The notes under the pieces were generated by a model. The model was not told where the DNA came from. It saw only the letters and a program-made list of their open reading frames with translations, and made no database searches. A DNA stretch of 64,000 nucleotides. Origin: Cyclina sinensis (lineage: Eukaryota > Mollusca > Bivalvia > Venerida > Veneridae). Each line of letters begins with the position of its first letter. The stretch's first letter is position 1. Shown one piece after another: positions 26,601 to 41,600 of the stretch. Both the position numbers and the translations under genes were made by a program. The stretch is taken from contig JAAONU010000123.1 of the NCBI GenBank assembly GCA_012932295.1, positions 4,960,001 through 5,024,000 on the forward strand. The letters run 5' to 3'.

Positions 26601-29600
26601 GTAATTTAAAGGTTAAGGTCATACTTGAATAATTTAACGCATAGGTTTTGTCATAAGCCTTGTTTTGTCCAAGTATTAATAAACAAGAGGGCCAATGGCC
26701 CTAAAGCACTAACCTGGCTTCAAAGATGAAAGAAATATTTATGAATGTAATGATGCATATCACAGAAATGGACCAATGCAATTTCATTGCCATAGCTCCA
26801 AAAACAAAAAAGAGGCGAGTAGGTCATAAATATAGGTCACGAGATGACATTTTTGAAATCCGAACGAAAAGCTGTACACACAGTCCAAATTTCACTGCCG
26901 TAGCTTTAAAACAAACAAGAGGGCCATGATTGCCCTGGATCGCTCACCTGAGTACTTTGGCTGTAGGTTTGCTGTTAAGCAGTATTTCATTTTTTAATTG
27001 AAAATATGTAAGTGCCTACAAACCAAATATGTAAAATATCAGTCAATAAATAAAGGCTCTATGACAGAAAGTAGAAATATCTATTATAAGCTATGGTGAC
27101 CTTGACCTTGACCCAGTGACCTCAAACCCTACCCATGGGTAGAGGTCCATGCAAGGAACCTCTATACTGAATATCAAAGATATTGGTCTATAAATGAAGG
27201 CTCTATGAGGTACAGTAAATAAATCTACTTTTAGCCTCCGTGACCTTTAACCTAATCCAATAATTTGAAAAAGCTTGATAAAGCATGCTTCATGCCAAAT
27301 TTTAAAATTCTAGGTCTTGTGGTTTCAGACAAGAAGATTTTTAAAGATTTTCTTCTATATTGTTATTTAAAACTTGTGACCCCTCGGGCGGGGCCAATAG
27401 TGACCCCAGGGAAATTTTTCTAACAAACTTGGTAGAGGTCCACTAGACAATGCTACACACCAAATATCTAAGCTCTATAACTTACGGTTTCTGACAAGAA
27501 GATTTTTTTAGATTTTCTTATATAACTCTATGTAGAACTAGTGGCCCCTGGGGCGGGGCCATTTTTGACTCAGAGGCCAGGATTTGAACAAGCTTGGTAG
27601 AGGTCCACTAGACAATGCTACACACCAAATATCTAAGCTCTATAACTTACGGTTTCTGATAAGAAGATTTTTTTAAGATTTTCCTATATAACTCTATGTA
27701 AAACAAGTGACCCCCGGGGCAAGGCCATTTTTGACCAAGAGGCCAGGATTTGAACAAACTTGGTAGAGGTCCACTAGAAAATGCTACATACCAAATATCT
27801 TAACTGTAGGCCTTCTTGTTTCTGACAAGAAGATTTTTTATTCTTTCCTATATAACTCTATGTAAAACAAGTGACTACCGGGGCGGGGCCATTTTTGACC
27901 CAGAGGCCAGGATTTGAACAAACTTGGTAGAGGTCCACTAGACAATGCTACACAAAAAATATCTAAGCTCTATAACTTACGGTTTCTGACAAGAAGATTT
28001 TTTAAGATTTTCCTATATAACTCTATGTAGAACTAGTGGCCCCTGGGGCGGGGTCATTTTTGACCCAGAGGCCATGATTTGAACAAACTTGGTAGAGGTC
28101 CACTAGGCAATGCTACACACCAAATATTTAAGCTCTATAACTTACGGTTTCTGACAAGAAGATTTTTTAAGATTTTCCTATATAACTCTATGTAAAACTA
28201 GTGGCCCCTGGGGCAGGGCCATTTTTGACCCAGAGGACAGGATTTGAACAAACTTGGTTGAGGTCCACTAGACAATGCTACACACCAAATATCTAAGCTC
28301 TATAACTTACGGTTTCTTACAAGAAGATTTTTTAAGATTTTCCTATATAACTCTATGTAAAACAAGTGACCCCCGGGGCAAGGCCATTTTTGACCCAGAG
28401 GCCATGATTTGAACAAACTTGGTAGAGGTCCACTAGACAATGCTACACACCAAATATCTAAGCTCTATAACTTACGGTTTCTGACAAGAAGATTTTTTTA
28501 AGATTTTCCTATATAACTCTATGTAAAACAAGTGACCCCCGGGGCAAGGCCATTTTTGACCCAGAGGCCAGGATTTGAACAAACTTGGTAGAGGTCCACT
28601 AGACAATGCTACATACCAAATATCTTAACTCTAGGCCTTGTGGTTTCTGACAAGAAGATTTTCAAGTTTTCCCTATATAACTCTATGTAAAATCAACTGA
28701 CCCCTGGGGTGGGGTCAGTTTTGTCCCAAGGGACATAATTTGAACAAACTTGGTAGAGGTCCACTAGATGATGCTTCATACCAAATATCAAAGCTCCAGG
28801 CCTTGTGGTTTCGGAGAAGAAGATTTTTAAAGATCCAACTTATAAAATCTATTTTTAGCTCCAGTGAACCAGAAATGCAATGGACCAGAACCATTTGAAC
28901 AATCTTGGTAGAGCTTCATGCAAGGAACATCCCAGGCAAGTTTCATTAAATTTGCCCCATTGGTTTCAGAGGAGATGTCGTTTGAATGAAAAGTTGACGA
29001 CGGACGGACGGACTGACTGACGGACGACGGACGACGGACAAAGACCGATCAGAAAAGCTCACCCTGAGCACTTTGTGCTCAGGTGAGCTAAAAAGTAGGT
29101 CAGTAGGTCAAAAATATAGGTCATGCTATGACGTTTCTGAAATCTGAACAAAAACTGTATACATGGTCCAAATTTCATTGCTGTAGCTAAAAATCAAAAA
29201 AGTAGGTCAGTAGGTCAAAAATATAGGTCATGCCATGACGTTTTTGAATTCGAAACGAGAAACTGTGCACACGGTCCAAATTTCATTGGCATAGCTCCAA
29301 AAACAAAAAGTAGGTCAGTAGGTCAAAAATATAGGTCATGCTATGACATTTCTGAAATTGAAACGAAAAACTGTGCACGTAGTCCAAATTTCATTGCTGT
29401 AGCTAAAAAACAAAAAAGTAGGTCAGTAGGTCAAAAATATAGGTCATGCTATGACGTTTTTGAAATCAGAAGGAAAAACTGTATACAAGGTCCAAATTTC
29501 ATTGCCATAGCTCCAAAAACAAAAAGTAGGTCAGTAAATCAAAATATAGGTCATGCCATGACATTTTTGAAATTGAAATAAAAAACTGTGCACACAGTCC

Positions 29601-32600
29601 AAATTTCATTGCTGTAGCTCAAAACCAGAAAGTAGGTCAGTAGGTCAAAAATATAGGTCATGCGATGACCTTTTTGAAATCGAAACGAAAAAGTGTTGTT
29701 TTGTCTATGTCTGATTCAAATCCAACCATAAATTACATAATTATGGCCAGTTTTAACAAAATTCAATGATTTGACCTTGACCGTCAAGGTCATTTAAAGG
29801 TCAAGGTCAAACTTGAAATAATCACAATGTCGAATTTGTCACAACTGTTGTTTAGTCCATGTTTGAATTAAATCTATAAATAAATGAGAAAGTTATGACA
29901 TTTTAAGCAAAATTCAATGATCTGACATTGACGGTCAAGGAAATTTTAAGGTCATGGTCAAATCTGAGTTATTCAACATGTCGGTTTTGTCATAAGTGTT
30001 GTTTTGTCCAAGTATAAATCAAATCCAACCATAAATACTAATGTTATGGTCAATTTTAGCAAAATTCAATAATCTGACCTTGAAGGTGAAGGTCATTTAT
30101 GAGTCAAGGTCAAGTTTAGTCTGGTCAGCTTGAAGGTCTTGTCCAAAGTTTTGTTTTGTCCAAGCATAAAGAGAATCCACCTATTAATAATAAAGTTATG
30201 GCCAATTTTAGCAAAATTCAATATTTTGACCTTGAATATGAAGGTCATTTATGAGTCAAGGTCAAGTTTAGTCTGGTCAGCTTGAAAGTCTTCTCCAAAG
30301 GGTTGTTGTGTCCAAGAATTAAGAGAAACCACCTACTAATAATAAAGATATGGCCAATTTTAGCAAAATTCAATATTTTGACCTTGAATATGAAGGTCAT
30401 TTATGAGTCAAGTTTAGTCTGGTCAGCTTGAAGGTCTTCTCCAAAGGGTTGTTGTGTCCAAGAATTAAGAGAAACCACCTACTAATAATAAAGATATGGC
30501 CAATTTTAGCAAAATTCAATATTTTGACCTTGAATATGAAGGTCATTTAAGGGTCAAAGTCAAGTTTAGACTGGTCATCTTGAAGGTCTTGTCCAAAGGG
30601 TTGTTGTGTCCAAGTATGAAGATAATCCATCAAGGAATAAAAAAAATATGATCAATGTTAAAGTTTTCGGACGGGAACGGCAACAGCAATGGCAACGGCA
30701 ACGGCAACAACACCATGACTATGACAATAACTCGATTTTTTTTTTCAAAAAAAGTCGAGCTAAAAACAAACAAAGTACTGAAAAAAAAATTAAGATGTCT
30801 TCTGCTGTGAGAAATTAGAAATGCAACAGCTTAATTTGAAATCTTGCAGTCAGCAACAGCCTGTTTTGCTAAAACCAACTGGTTACCAGAACTGTTTGAA
30901 AAATGTTATAATGATTATGTCAGTTGACATTTTTCACAATCAACAAAAGTACCTACTGAATAAGTTGTTAATATTCGTCACATGAAAATATTTGCGATAT
31001 TTGCGAATGACCTTTGCTTGGGAAATTTATGCCTTAGTAAACTGCATCAAATAAGTAAGGTGCAATTTGAATAAGAACAATAATTACTTTGACGCTGAAA
31101 AATGTGTAAACTTTACCACAAACAAAATGTGGACCAGAATTTCAGATTGTGGACATTTTTTGACAAGTGGAAATATACATCTATACAGTACATTATCTCC
31201 ATTCGCTTTTTTATGCAAAACACTCTTTTAGTTTAACAACTACAAATAATCTTGAACTTATATCTGTACATCTATTTTCCTATCAGTGTTCACATTTAAA
31301 CTATGCTTAGTCTTTCACAAAATATGCTTAATACATTCATAATTCTTCTTGCTTTCAACATAAAAATTTGAAAGGAAGATTGTGCTGGTATTTGATCTTT
31401 GTATGTTAAAGTAAACTTTTGATGGATATATAAATCCAGAGGGCTTATCAGCAAAGAAGGATATAACTAAGATGCTATCAAAGTATGAAAAAGTCTTTGC
31501 TTCACTAAAATCAAATGTGGTCTTGTCAATACTGCCTGATAGAACGTCATCTTTGAACTCTCAAACTGATACCAAAAATTATGTTCCTATAATAATATAC
31601 ACATATAAAACTTAATTTTAAGTTTAATCTTTAATAGTTTTTTAATTAATTTAAAGGACTAAACTTGCGTTGCACAGAAATACTATCTTCTTTTTCTTTA
31701 GGAAGCTGTTAAATGAAATCATTTATCTTCAACAAGACTTGTGGCTTGAAACTGCAATGAAGATGTCTTATTAATTTCAACCTTTTACAGTAGATTAAGA
31801 TCAGTACAATCAATATTACCTTGAACTCTCCCAAGGTCATCTGGAACAAGGTCATAATGGTGGAAGGTAGGGTACTAAAACTTTCCTGGTTGATATCACG
31901 AAACAGGAAGTAAAAGCCTGAAAATACAGAAAAAAACGAAAAACAGTGTACAGAATTACAGAATTGTCATACTATAGGAATATCACAAAGTCCAAGTAAA
32001 ATCATACAAAAATAGCAAGGAAGGAATACTTATCTTAAGCAGTTACTGAAAGGTTTGTGTGACCGAATGGTTTGAGTGTTGGGCTACGAAGCTAGCAACC
32101 TGGTTTTGAATCCAGATAATGACAGAGTTACTGACTGATTTCCAAGGACAGGTTGGTACCCCTACCAGGTACTGTTTCGACTGGGGATCTGGGAGGTAAA
32201 AGACATCTGGAAATAAGTTGTTCCATCCACACCAGGTGGAGATTTTCATTGACTACCCACATTAAACAAGAGGGCCATGATGGCCCAGGATTGCTCACCT
32301 GAGAACTTTGTCTGTGGGTTTGTTGTTAAGCAAACATAAGAAGCAGTATTTCATTTTCTACTTGAAGATATGTAGGTGCCTACAAACCAAACATCTAAAA
32401 TATCAGTCAATAAATAAAGGCTCTATGACAGAAAAAAGAAATATCTATTATTAGCTATAGTGAACTTGACCTTGACCCAGTGAACTCAAACCCTACCTAT
32501 GGGTAGAGGTCTATGCAAGGAACCTGTATACCAAATATCAAAGATATTAGTCTGTTAATGAAGGCTATATAAGGTAAAGTAGATAAATCTAATTTTAGCC

Positions 32601-35600
32601 TCGGTGAACTTTAACCTAATCTAATAATATGAAAAAGCTTGATAACAGTCCACAAGACAATGCTTTATGCCAATTTTTTTTAAACTCTAGGCCTTGTGGT
32701 TTCAGACTAGATATTTAAATATTTTATTCTATATTGCTATGAAAAACTTGTGACACCTCATGCAGGGCCAATAGTGACCCCAGGGACATTATTTGAACAA
32801 ACTATGTAGATTCCACTAGACAATGCTTCATGCCAAATTTTAAAACTCTTGGCCATGTGGTTTCAGACAAGAAGATTTTTAAAGATTTTTTCATATATTG
32901 CTACATAAAACTTGTAACCCCTCACGTGGGGCCAATAGTGACCTTAGGGACATTATTTGAACAAACTTCGTAGAGGTCCACTAGAAAATGTTTCATGCCA
33001 AATTTTATAGGCCTTGTGGTTTCAGACAAGAAGATTTTTAAAGATTTTTTCTATACTGCTATGTTAAACTTGTGACCACTCACGCAGGGCCAATAGTGAC
33101 CCCAGGGACATAATTTGAACAAACTTCGTAGAGGTCCACTAGAAAATGCTTCATGCCAAATTTTAAAACTCTAGGCCTTGTGGTTTCAGACAAGAAAATT
33201 TTTAAAGATTTTCTTCTATATTGCTATGCAAAACTTGTGACCCCTCAGGCAGGGCCAATAGTGACCACATTTGAACAAAATAACATAATGTGACATTATT
33301 TGAACAAAACTGGTAGAGGTCTACTAGACAATGCTCCATGCCAAATTTCAGACCTCTTGGCTTAGCAGTTTTAGACAAGAAAATTTTTACAGTTTTTCAT
33401 TCTTATTGCCATAGCAACCAGAGTTCTTCATGGAATGACATTCTTTTAACAATGTTGGTAAAGTTTCATGCAAGGAACATTCCTGTAAAGTTTTATCATC
33501 TTTCACCTAGTGGTTAAGGAAGAGATGTTGTTTAAAGTAAAGTGTTGACGATGCACAAAGCACGATGGACACAGGGCGATCACAAAAGTTCACCTTGAAC
33601 ACAAAGTGCTCAGGTGAGCTAATATGAAAACTTTACCAGTACCTTTTTACTGTATTCTATTTTTTTTAGCCTAAGTTTTTCAAAGAGAAGTGGAGACTGA
33701 TTTACAGAGTATTTCATACAATACTTAACCATTTCAATAAGATAAATCACTTTTATTTTTATTGCTAACAATCTGAAACTGGTTCACCAAACTAGGACAG
33801 AATTTATTGAAACAATTGCAAAATTTATTAGAATATTAGAAGATGCTAGAGGTCAGACAAGGAGCATTTTATTAGTTTTGTATTAATTTTGTTACATGTT
33901 CTTACCTTGAGTAAACCCAATCAGGAATATGCCATAGATGATTCCGAATCTAAATAGATCACCCGTACACATTTTGTAAATCAGTGTAACAAAAGGTCCT
34001 GTTAGTTTCACACTCCTGTTAGAACAAATGTAGTAAAACATTGTTAAATGTACACACAAAATATCTGGAAAGGCACAACAAACATTATGTTTTTAAAATA
34101 TTAAACAGATGTCATAAATGCACTTGTTCAATAACTGTAAAAAAAACATATGATTATGGTTGTATGGACACTTTCACTATCACTGTACCATCAAACAAAA
34201 AGAGTCAAAAGGAACTGACAATCATTAAACAGACATACCCTACAATTAATTGATCTATTTTTATCTATTTTACTGGGTCCTTCTCTATAAAACTGAATAT
34301 ATAATTATTTAGATTATTTTAAAGAAAATATGCTCAAAAAATTCTCAGAAAGTGTTGATTTGGAATAAATGGCTATCTACCCAAAAATGGTATAACGACT
34401 CTCTGAATGTCAGACAAAATCCCCTTCTATGTATATAGACTAACATCGATGCATTCAATTTATCTGTTTTTTACTTAGAATTTTTTTTTTTATCAACACC
34501 TTGAAATCAGATAATAATTCATTAAATAGCATGCACCATCAAATTAAGACTGGGATAACCACTTCTAACCAACATGGGGTTGGTATGAGTATGAACTTTG
34601 CAAAACAGGAAGTTTAGAACCATTGCTGAAAGGCAATCTGCATCCCATGTTGCTTTGCATTCAAAGCAAACTCCTAGAAGATTGACAGAAAAGTCCTTGC
34701 AAGCAGGGGATTGGTATGAGTAAGCATCTTCTAAATTAGGAAGTTATAACCCTAACTCAGCATGCAAAACATCCTTTCAATGTTATCAATCAAGATTATT
34801 TAACAGCACCATGAAGTTTCTAGTAAAATACTCTGGCAATTGCATAGACCATTTCGAGGATTGATTACGAAAAAAAAGTGGTGTCTGCTTTATTCTATAG
34901 CACTTAATACAACTTTGCAACATTCAACCCTAGATTTATTGATAAGATACACCTACATCCTAACTTTTTAAAAACTGAATACAGCATGACGGCTTGCTAA
35001 CATAAAGATAAACAGAGCTGCCCCAGCAAATCCATTGGCTGTTTTGAATTGTAACATTTTATTGTAATCATAAAGACATACTGCCTCGTTACCTCCACCT
35101 ACTGATAAAGAGACTAAAAATATAATATTCATGCTGATTTTATCACTTATATTTAAGTATTTACGTCTTTTCCATCTATTTATGGCTAACTATCTTTTTC
35201 CAGTACAATGTTCATGTTTTCTCTTAACCTGTTCACCATGAGAGAATGGTGATATCTTTATTCCATAAATAAAATAGATAGGTAGTATTTCTGAGTTTAC
35301 TGTGCTTTTTTATCCTTTAAAACACATAATGCAAAATTAAGTATGGGTAAACCTATGGAGACCAAAAAAAGAGTAAAGAAAATCTCCTTTTAAATTAACA
35401 CAATTTTTTTTTTAAACAAAAACTTGGACTTAGTTTTATGGGACACTTCTAGGTATAGCACTGCATTAAAATAATTGGCAACAAGAACCACTTTTTCTGC
35501 AATCAAAAATATATCCACAGAAAAAAAATTACACGGAAAAGGACACAAGTTAAACGTGCATAGGTTAAAATGTTCTATCTGTTTCTTAAAACGACTGACT

Positions 35601-38600
35601 CACAGATGGGTTGATGATGTACAAAAAAGAAAATGTTTATAGATGTAAAAATTCTGCTTGTAGTTGTGAAGAACATATCTAAACTAAGTTACTATCTCAG
35701 TTTTTCTTACAGAAACACATCATAATATAAAGTTTTTCACACTATTATTGATAAAAAATTTACCCCATTAGTCACAAGGTAGGTACTTTGTCTATATAGT
35801 TAATGTTGTACAGTGGTTCAGTGGTCTAAGTCACTGCCCCTAAATTTACAGACCTGAAGGGCATGGATTCGAATCCTGTTAAAATCAAAATTTTTTTTCT
35901 TCTTCAGTTTTCATAATGTGTAGAAGCATAAAGTTATGTTATTTGTTTTTTCATAGTAATTATTAACTTTAATTCTAAAGAAAAAAAAATTAAGCTAAAT
36001 TCTGTGAGTCAGCTGCTTTAATTATTAAACAGCGATTAGAACTCTTTTTGTTTTTACTCATTGTTTAAGAAACCAATTAACTGTGAAATAAAATGGTGAC
36101 AAATTTCAACATTGATTGTGATGTTAGTTTTTTTTGGGGTGGGTGATCATGTACCTAGTCCAAACTGCGCTACAAATATGCACCAGATAATTCCCACGCG
36201 GAGAACATCAATTCTAAGCATTGTATATGCCATCACTATATATGGTCCTGTAGTGGGATGAACTCTGCAATAAGGCTACATAGCTGATGAAAACAGGAAA
36301 ACTGTTCTGTAACTGCTTTCTCTCTATCATTTCCTATAATAGTGTATCAGACTTCCAAACTGGACAGAGGTTTAACTTAGAAAATTTTAATATTTGATTC
36401 AACATCATTCTATGAATGTGGCTTTATCGATCTCTTTTCCAATAATTCGAAAACAGTCTTAAAACTTTCATCACTTTCACCTGATGGATATCTTGGTTCA
36501 AACCAGTCCTTGTGTTAAAGGCCTATAATGAGGAAAATCACTAGAGACATGGTTAGATTTAAACCCACATACTCCAGATTGGGAGTTCATCACTCTATCC
36601 TTCAACCACTAGACTCCATTGAATTTAACAATGAAAGGCCTCACTGACTTACATTGTGAAGCACCAGGAAAAATTATTTTGGTCAAGTGATGTATAAATT
36701 CCCTACAAGAGAATGAACTCTTACAGGAATCTCTTACACTTTTACACAGAGTTATCCAGTTAATAGATTAAATGTATGTCTTAAATGAAACCAGTTTTTC
36801 CTATTGATCAAATCAAAAGAATGGTTTTTATGTTCCTCAATACTGTTATCTATGGCTCAGATAACATCACAACAAGCCTCTGCCTATGGTAACTGCAGTT
36901 CAGGTGGGCGGCATTGTCATTTAAAAGCAAATACTTGATGTATACATGCTAAGCAACTGTGAAATTCCTGCACAAACTTATCACTTCAAATTACAGAGAC
37001 AACACAAACAAAACAGTGTCAGTGGCAAATGTTTTCTACAATATTTTCTATTGGGGCAACAAGAATCACAATATTTCTTTTGCTAAATAACAAACAGCTG
37101 GTTAGTACAGCTGACAGGTACACAGTCAATAGCAGACAAGAACACCTAAACAAGTACATTTGCAAATAGCAGACAAGTACAGTTGAACAAGTTCACCTAT
37201 CAGTAGTAGACAAGTACAAGTACTCATGTAAGCAGCTCACAAGTACAGTTGAAAACAAAAGTTACATACCTTGCAAAGAAGAGCAGAAAAAACCAGGAAC
37301 CAGGCACAGCCAGGATCAAAAGGACGTCTTCAACTGACTGTTCCCCCATAAACCGGAATGGGATACATAACAATATCAGAAAACAAGATATCATGAACAC
37401 TGTGTGATCTGGTGCATGCCGCTATAAATAGAACAAGAAAGAAACATTAGCACTTTTTATTACAATCAACCTGACAAGTAAATATCATTGATAAATATTT
37501 AAGTACAGATTATTCTAAAAGTCTTAACATTATGTTTTTCTAAATTCATACAAACAGTTTAACCATCTTTCATTGCATTTAACAGTAGCTGTTTGAGTTT
37601 TAATACTTGTTCTGAGGTAGCATTTTTGTTTTGTTTCATGAATAACATGTATTTTTATGCCCCCACCACTTTTGGAGGGGGGATAAAGATTTGCCCTTGT
37701 CTCTCTGTCCGGCTGTCCATACGTAGACTGGTTTAAGTGGCGGGTAACTCCAAACGTATAACTGCTAGAGCAATGAAACTTTTAAAGAATAGTTGACAGC
37801 TTGTGAACTTATGCAACTGGGTATTCCGACGCCGATTTATTGGAGATCGGCATAGTTATGCTCCATGATTAAGCAAAAAATAGCATTTTTAGACCTGTGT
37901 CAGGTGTAAGTACAAACGTATAACTGCTAGAGCAATGAAACTTTTTAAGAATAGTTGATAGCATGTGAACTTATGCACCTGGGTATTTTGACGCAAATTT
38001 ATTGAAGATCGGCAGAGTTATTCCCTCTGATTAAGCAAATATAGCATTACTGGACTTGTGGCGCATGTAACTACAAACTTATAACAGCTACAGCAATGAA
38101 ATTTTCTAAGAAACATTGTCAGCATGTGAAGTTACGCACCTGGGTATTTTGACGCAAATTTATTGGAGAATGGCATAGTTATACCGCCTGATAAAGCTAA
38201 AAAATAGCATTTCTAGATTTTATATGCACCTGTAATTGTATAGGATTTTTTGTGACAAAACAGCGGAATGTGGGGGCATCTGTGTCCTATGGATACATCT
38301 CTAGTTTATACTGTGTTAATATGAAAAAAGCAATAAACAAAGGGACTTTGCCTATTTCGATCAGCTTTATGCCCTGCTACAGTCAAAGTTATATCAGACT
38401 AACAACTTTGACAAAGAATGGCGACCTTTCAGGATCGTAAGAAAGTTGCATGTTACTAAGGTTTAGTAAACACTCTCCCTAAAACATCCAGTGTTTTCCA
38501 TTTTACACCAATAGCCTCCCTTTGAAAAATAGTAGACCTGCTTTAGTTGCCTCCCCAGTTTCTAAGATAAGTTATTTATAACCCCAGTAAAACTGGTAAA

Positions 38601-41600
38601 AACTTGCGAAATAAAAAAGTGAATTCAGCTAGTGTTTCAGTGTTTTATAACTAAAATCAGCAATATGAGAAAAAAAGAACTTCTGTGCATCAGTCAACTG
38701 CATCACAAAGTAAATTTCATCAAGATACTTGTGTTTAAAGCCAGTTTTCGAGAGAACAGTAGGCTGGCAAGTGTGTTATAAACTTTAGCAGTATTCCTGA
38801 GGAGAACCAGTGCTCAGCCACTGACCTGAAGAAACTTCAATGTATCTTACTCCAACAAAATCAGATCTTAACCTACTGACACTTAGTCAAGGTCACTAAC
38901 ATTAAGATACTTACACAATTTTTAAGAAAAGCCAAAGTGCCCTGAGCTCCTATTTCAATGACCTCTAAAATAAGGTATCCTAGACACATCAAACATACTA
39001 TGATTTCTGCTGTAAACCTCACCTGCAAAAGTAAGGAAAACATTTAAAACAATCGTACTTAATTCAATGGTATTCATTTCAACAATCCTAAATCAGTGCA
39101 GTACAGATATGGAAGCACAGCCGTGTACTGTAGAAACAAGATTTTTTTAATCAACAACAAACCTATTACTTTTTTGTAGAATAATACTTTTTGTTCTATT
39201 GCATCTTTTGCTCCTAGTATGATGACCTGAAGGGGCTGATAAATGTTTTCACAGTAGCAAAGAGTTGCTCTATCATGATTCGTTAAAACACGTTTCAATT
39301 GTACTTCAACAGCGACTTATTCAAGAGACTTACTATAACCATAGACATCCTAACTGTAGGTCAAATTACCAAACATACATTCCTAATTAAGCTATCTCGG
39401 GAAAAAATAAAACATCTATTATTTCTGCAAATGGCAGCTGAACTTAATCATAAATCTGAGTACAAACCTGAGTTAAAAAATTACCTGGCAACAAAGACTA
39501 CCTTGAAATAAAGTCCAGTTTTATCAGAATCATAGATGTAATTGGTGAAGTAACTCAACAAAGATACCTTTTTTAACAGTGAGTACTAGAAATGTGAAAC
39601 TTTTTAGAAGAGATATAAGTTAGTTCAAAAATGAAGTTTATCAATCTAATAAATAACTAATCTTTGTCTTACCCCATCTGAGGCCCCTGTATATGCCAAA
39701 AGATCACTGGCTGGTCGTAGATATATAGCTACACTTATAAAGCACAGATGAACAAAAGTCAGAACAAGTCTCTGGATAAAACGTTTCTGTGAAAAGAAGT
39801 CAAAGAATCCAATGCAAAACTAAGTTCACAATTCTGATGAGTTCTCTTTCAAGTGACCCATGATGTAATGATGAAGTATATGAAATTCATTTCTTATTGA
39901 CATTTTGTCTAAAACTGACACCATATCTGACATGCTATTCATTGCAATAAAAGCATAAAAAACGGCAAACATGTTCTTTTGACAACACGGAACAATGACA
40001 TTTTTATCAAATAGGTGGAAGACATAGCCAAATTTTCAGGTTGCTGTTTCGAATTTTATCAAGGGCGAGAGTCTACATTGACTTGGCATTTCACACTTTA
40101 TGTGCAAGTACTGGTCTGAACCCAGGAAGCAGTCTTTCAGTGGAAAATATAAGTTGCAAGAACTTAACTCCTAACTGGTGTAATATATACAAGTTCCAAG
40201 TAAGCAAACAATTAAATAAACAAAAAATGTGTCACAGACATGAATGCCCCCGAACATGGCAATGGTGACAGTCATGGTAGCTTAAAATATGATGTTACCT
40301 TGATCATATGTGCAAATTTTTTTTTGAAGTCTGTAGTCTGTGAAATTTACAAGTACCCATTCAATTAAACATCCTTTACCTATTTGCATGGATGGCAAAA
40401 TTAATAAATTTCCAAAACTGATGTGTTTTCAAAGATACTGATGTAGTGTTTTGTACCCACAGGTCACCACAATCATGTCTGTTACAGAAAAGGTGTTTCA
40501 AAACAGTTTCTTACCTTTTCACTACTGGATTTTTATGCTCAACAGGCGAAAATAAAGTTCAATTATAAAACTGCAGGAGTTGCACACAAAAGCAATATTA
40601 AGTAAAATTAAACAAAGTCCAATAACTCTGCTAAAAATAATTGAATCATAAAAGCCTGAGTATATGTGCTGTGGCACTTGATGATCATTCTGCAAAAGAG
40701 TGGTGAAAATTGCATGAAAAATGTAGGAGTTGTGCACAGAAACAATATAAAGTAAAATTAACAAGGAGCAATTGTTATGTCAAAAATAATCAGAATCAGA
40801 AATCCTGATAATATGCACTGTGACACTTAAAAGTTTGGTGAAAATCAAATGAGAATTGTTGGAGGAGTTGCGCACAGAATATGGGATTACATACGAATGG
40901 ATGGAATAACAGACAGACAGTGTGACTACTATATGCCACCCTTTGGGGGGCACAAAAAGAGAAAATAATGAAGAAGAAGGAAAGCAAATGCCAGGGCAGA
41001 GTATGGCTGTATCTATTATCAAGCTCTTTTTTGTTGCATGTAGGATTTTCATAGCCATCACAACTAAAGTGGCCATTTTGTATTTTCCATTCTACCATAA
41101 TGAAAAAAAAATGTCAAATTTGAAGATGATATTTTTTCTTTAAAACATTGCATCATTGTATTTACTGATGTGAAACACTAAGACCTTTTCAAAAATGTGA
41201 TACATTTCTTCTGGTTGCCACTTTTAAAAACTGAAATTTTGTCTTTAAAATAATCAAGTGTATATGGTATTCAAAGGTAAAAGAGTGGTTACTTAGCAAC
41301 AAAATTTATATAAATATACATTCACATAATACACCTACCCTAGCAAAGGTTTTCCACTTGTCATCCAGCAGCTGCCTTATAACCCCGCCTTCCAACATTT
41401 CTAAGTGATCGTCCTCCTCCCCATCAATGGCAATCATAAGAGCTGAACTATAATCTGAAACAAAACAAACAAATCAGTATACACAAGCTATAATTTAAGA
41501 ATTGTAGTGGTTGAGTGCACATCTACTTCAGTCCAATGACATCACATTATGGAATCAGTCTAATGACATCACATTATGGAATCAGTCCAATGACATCACA

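Larger units (their letters stand above)
26152..30765 (+). mobile_element. Outer element of a nested repeat complex (family A)
   Basis: It starts CAAACAAGAGCCACCGC and has GCTCGACTTTTTT near the head; it ends with a hairpin AAAAAAAGTCGAGC, an inverted match to the head. Its own tandem units (about 146-152 bp, with TTTTAGCAAAATTCAAT and TGACCTTGAATATGAAGG) occupy 26280-26680 and 29695-30620. They are split by the inserted families B and C. It lies in the 9.6-kb intron between exons k and l. Confidence 0.7.

Noticed and set aside
27230..28830. CRISPR-like regular repeats
   Set aside because: The repeats are directly contiguous with no unique spacers and lie in eukaryotic intronic DNA.
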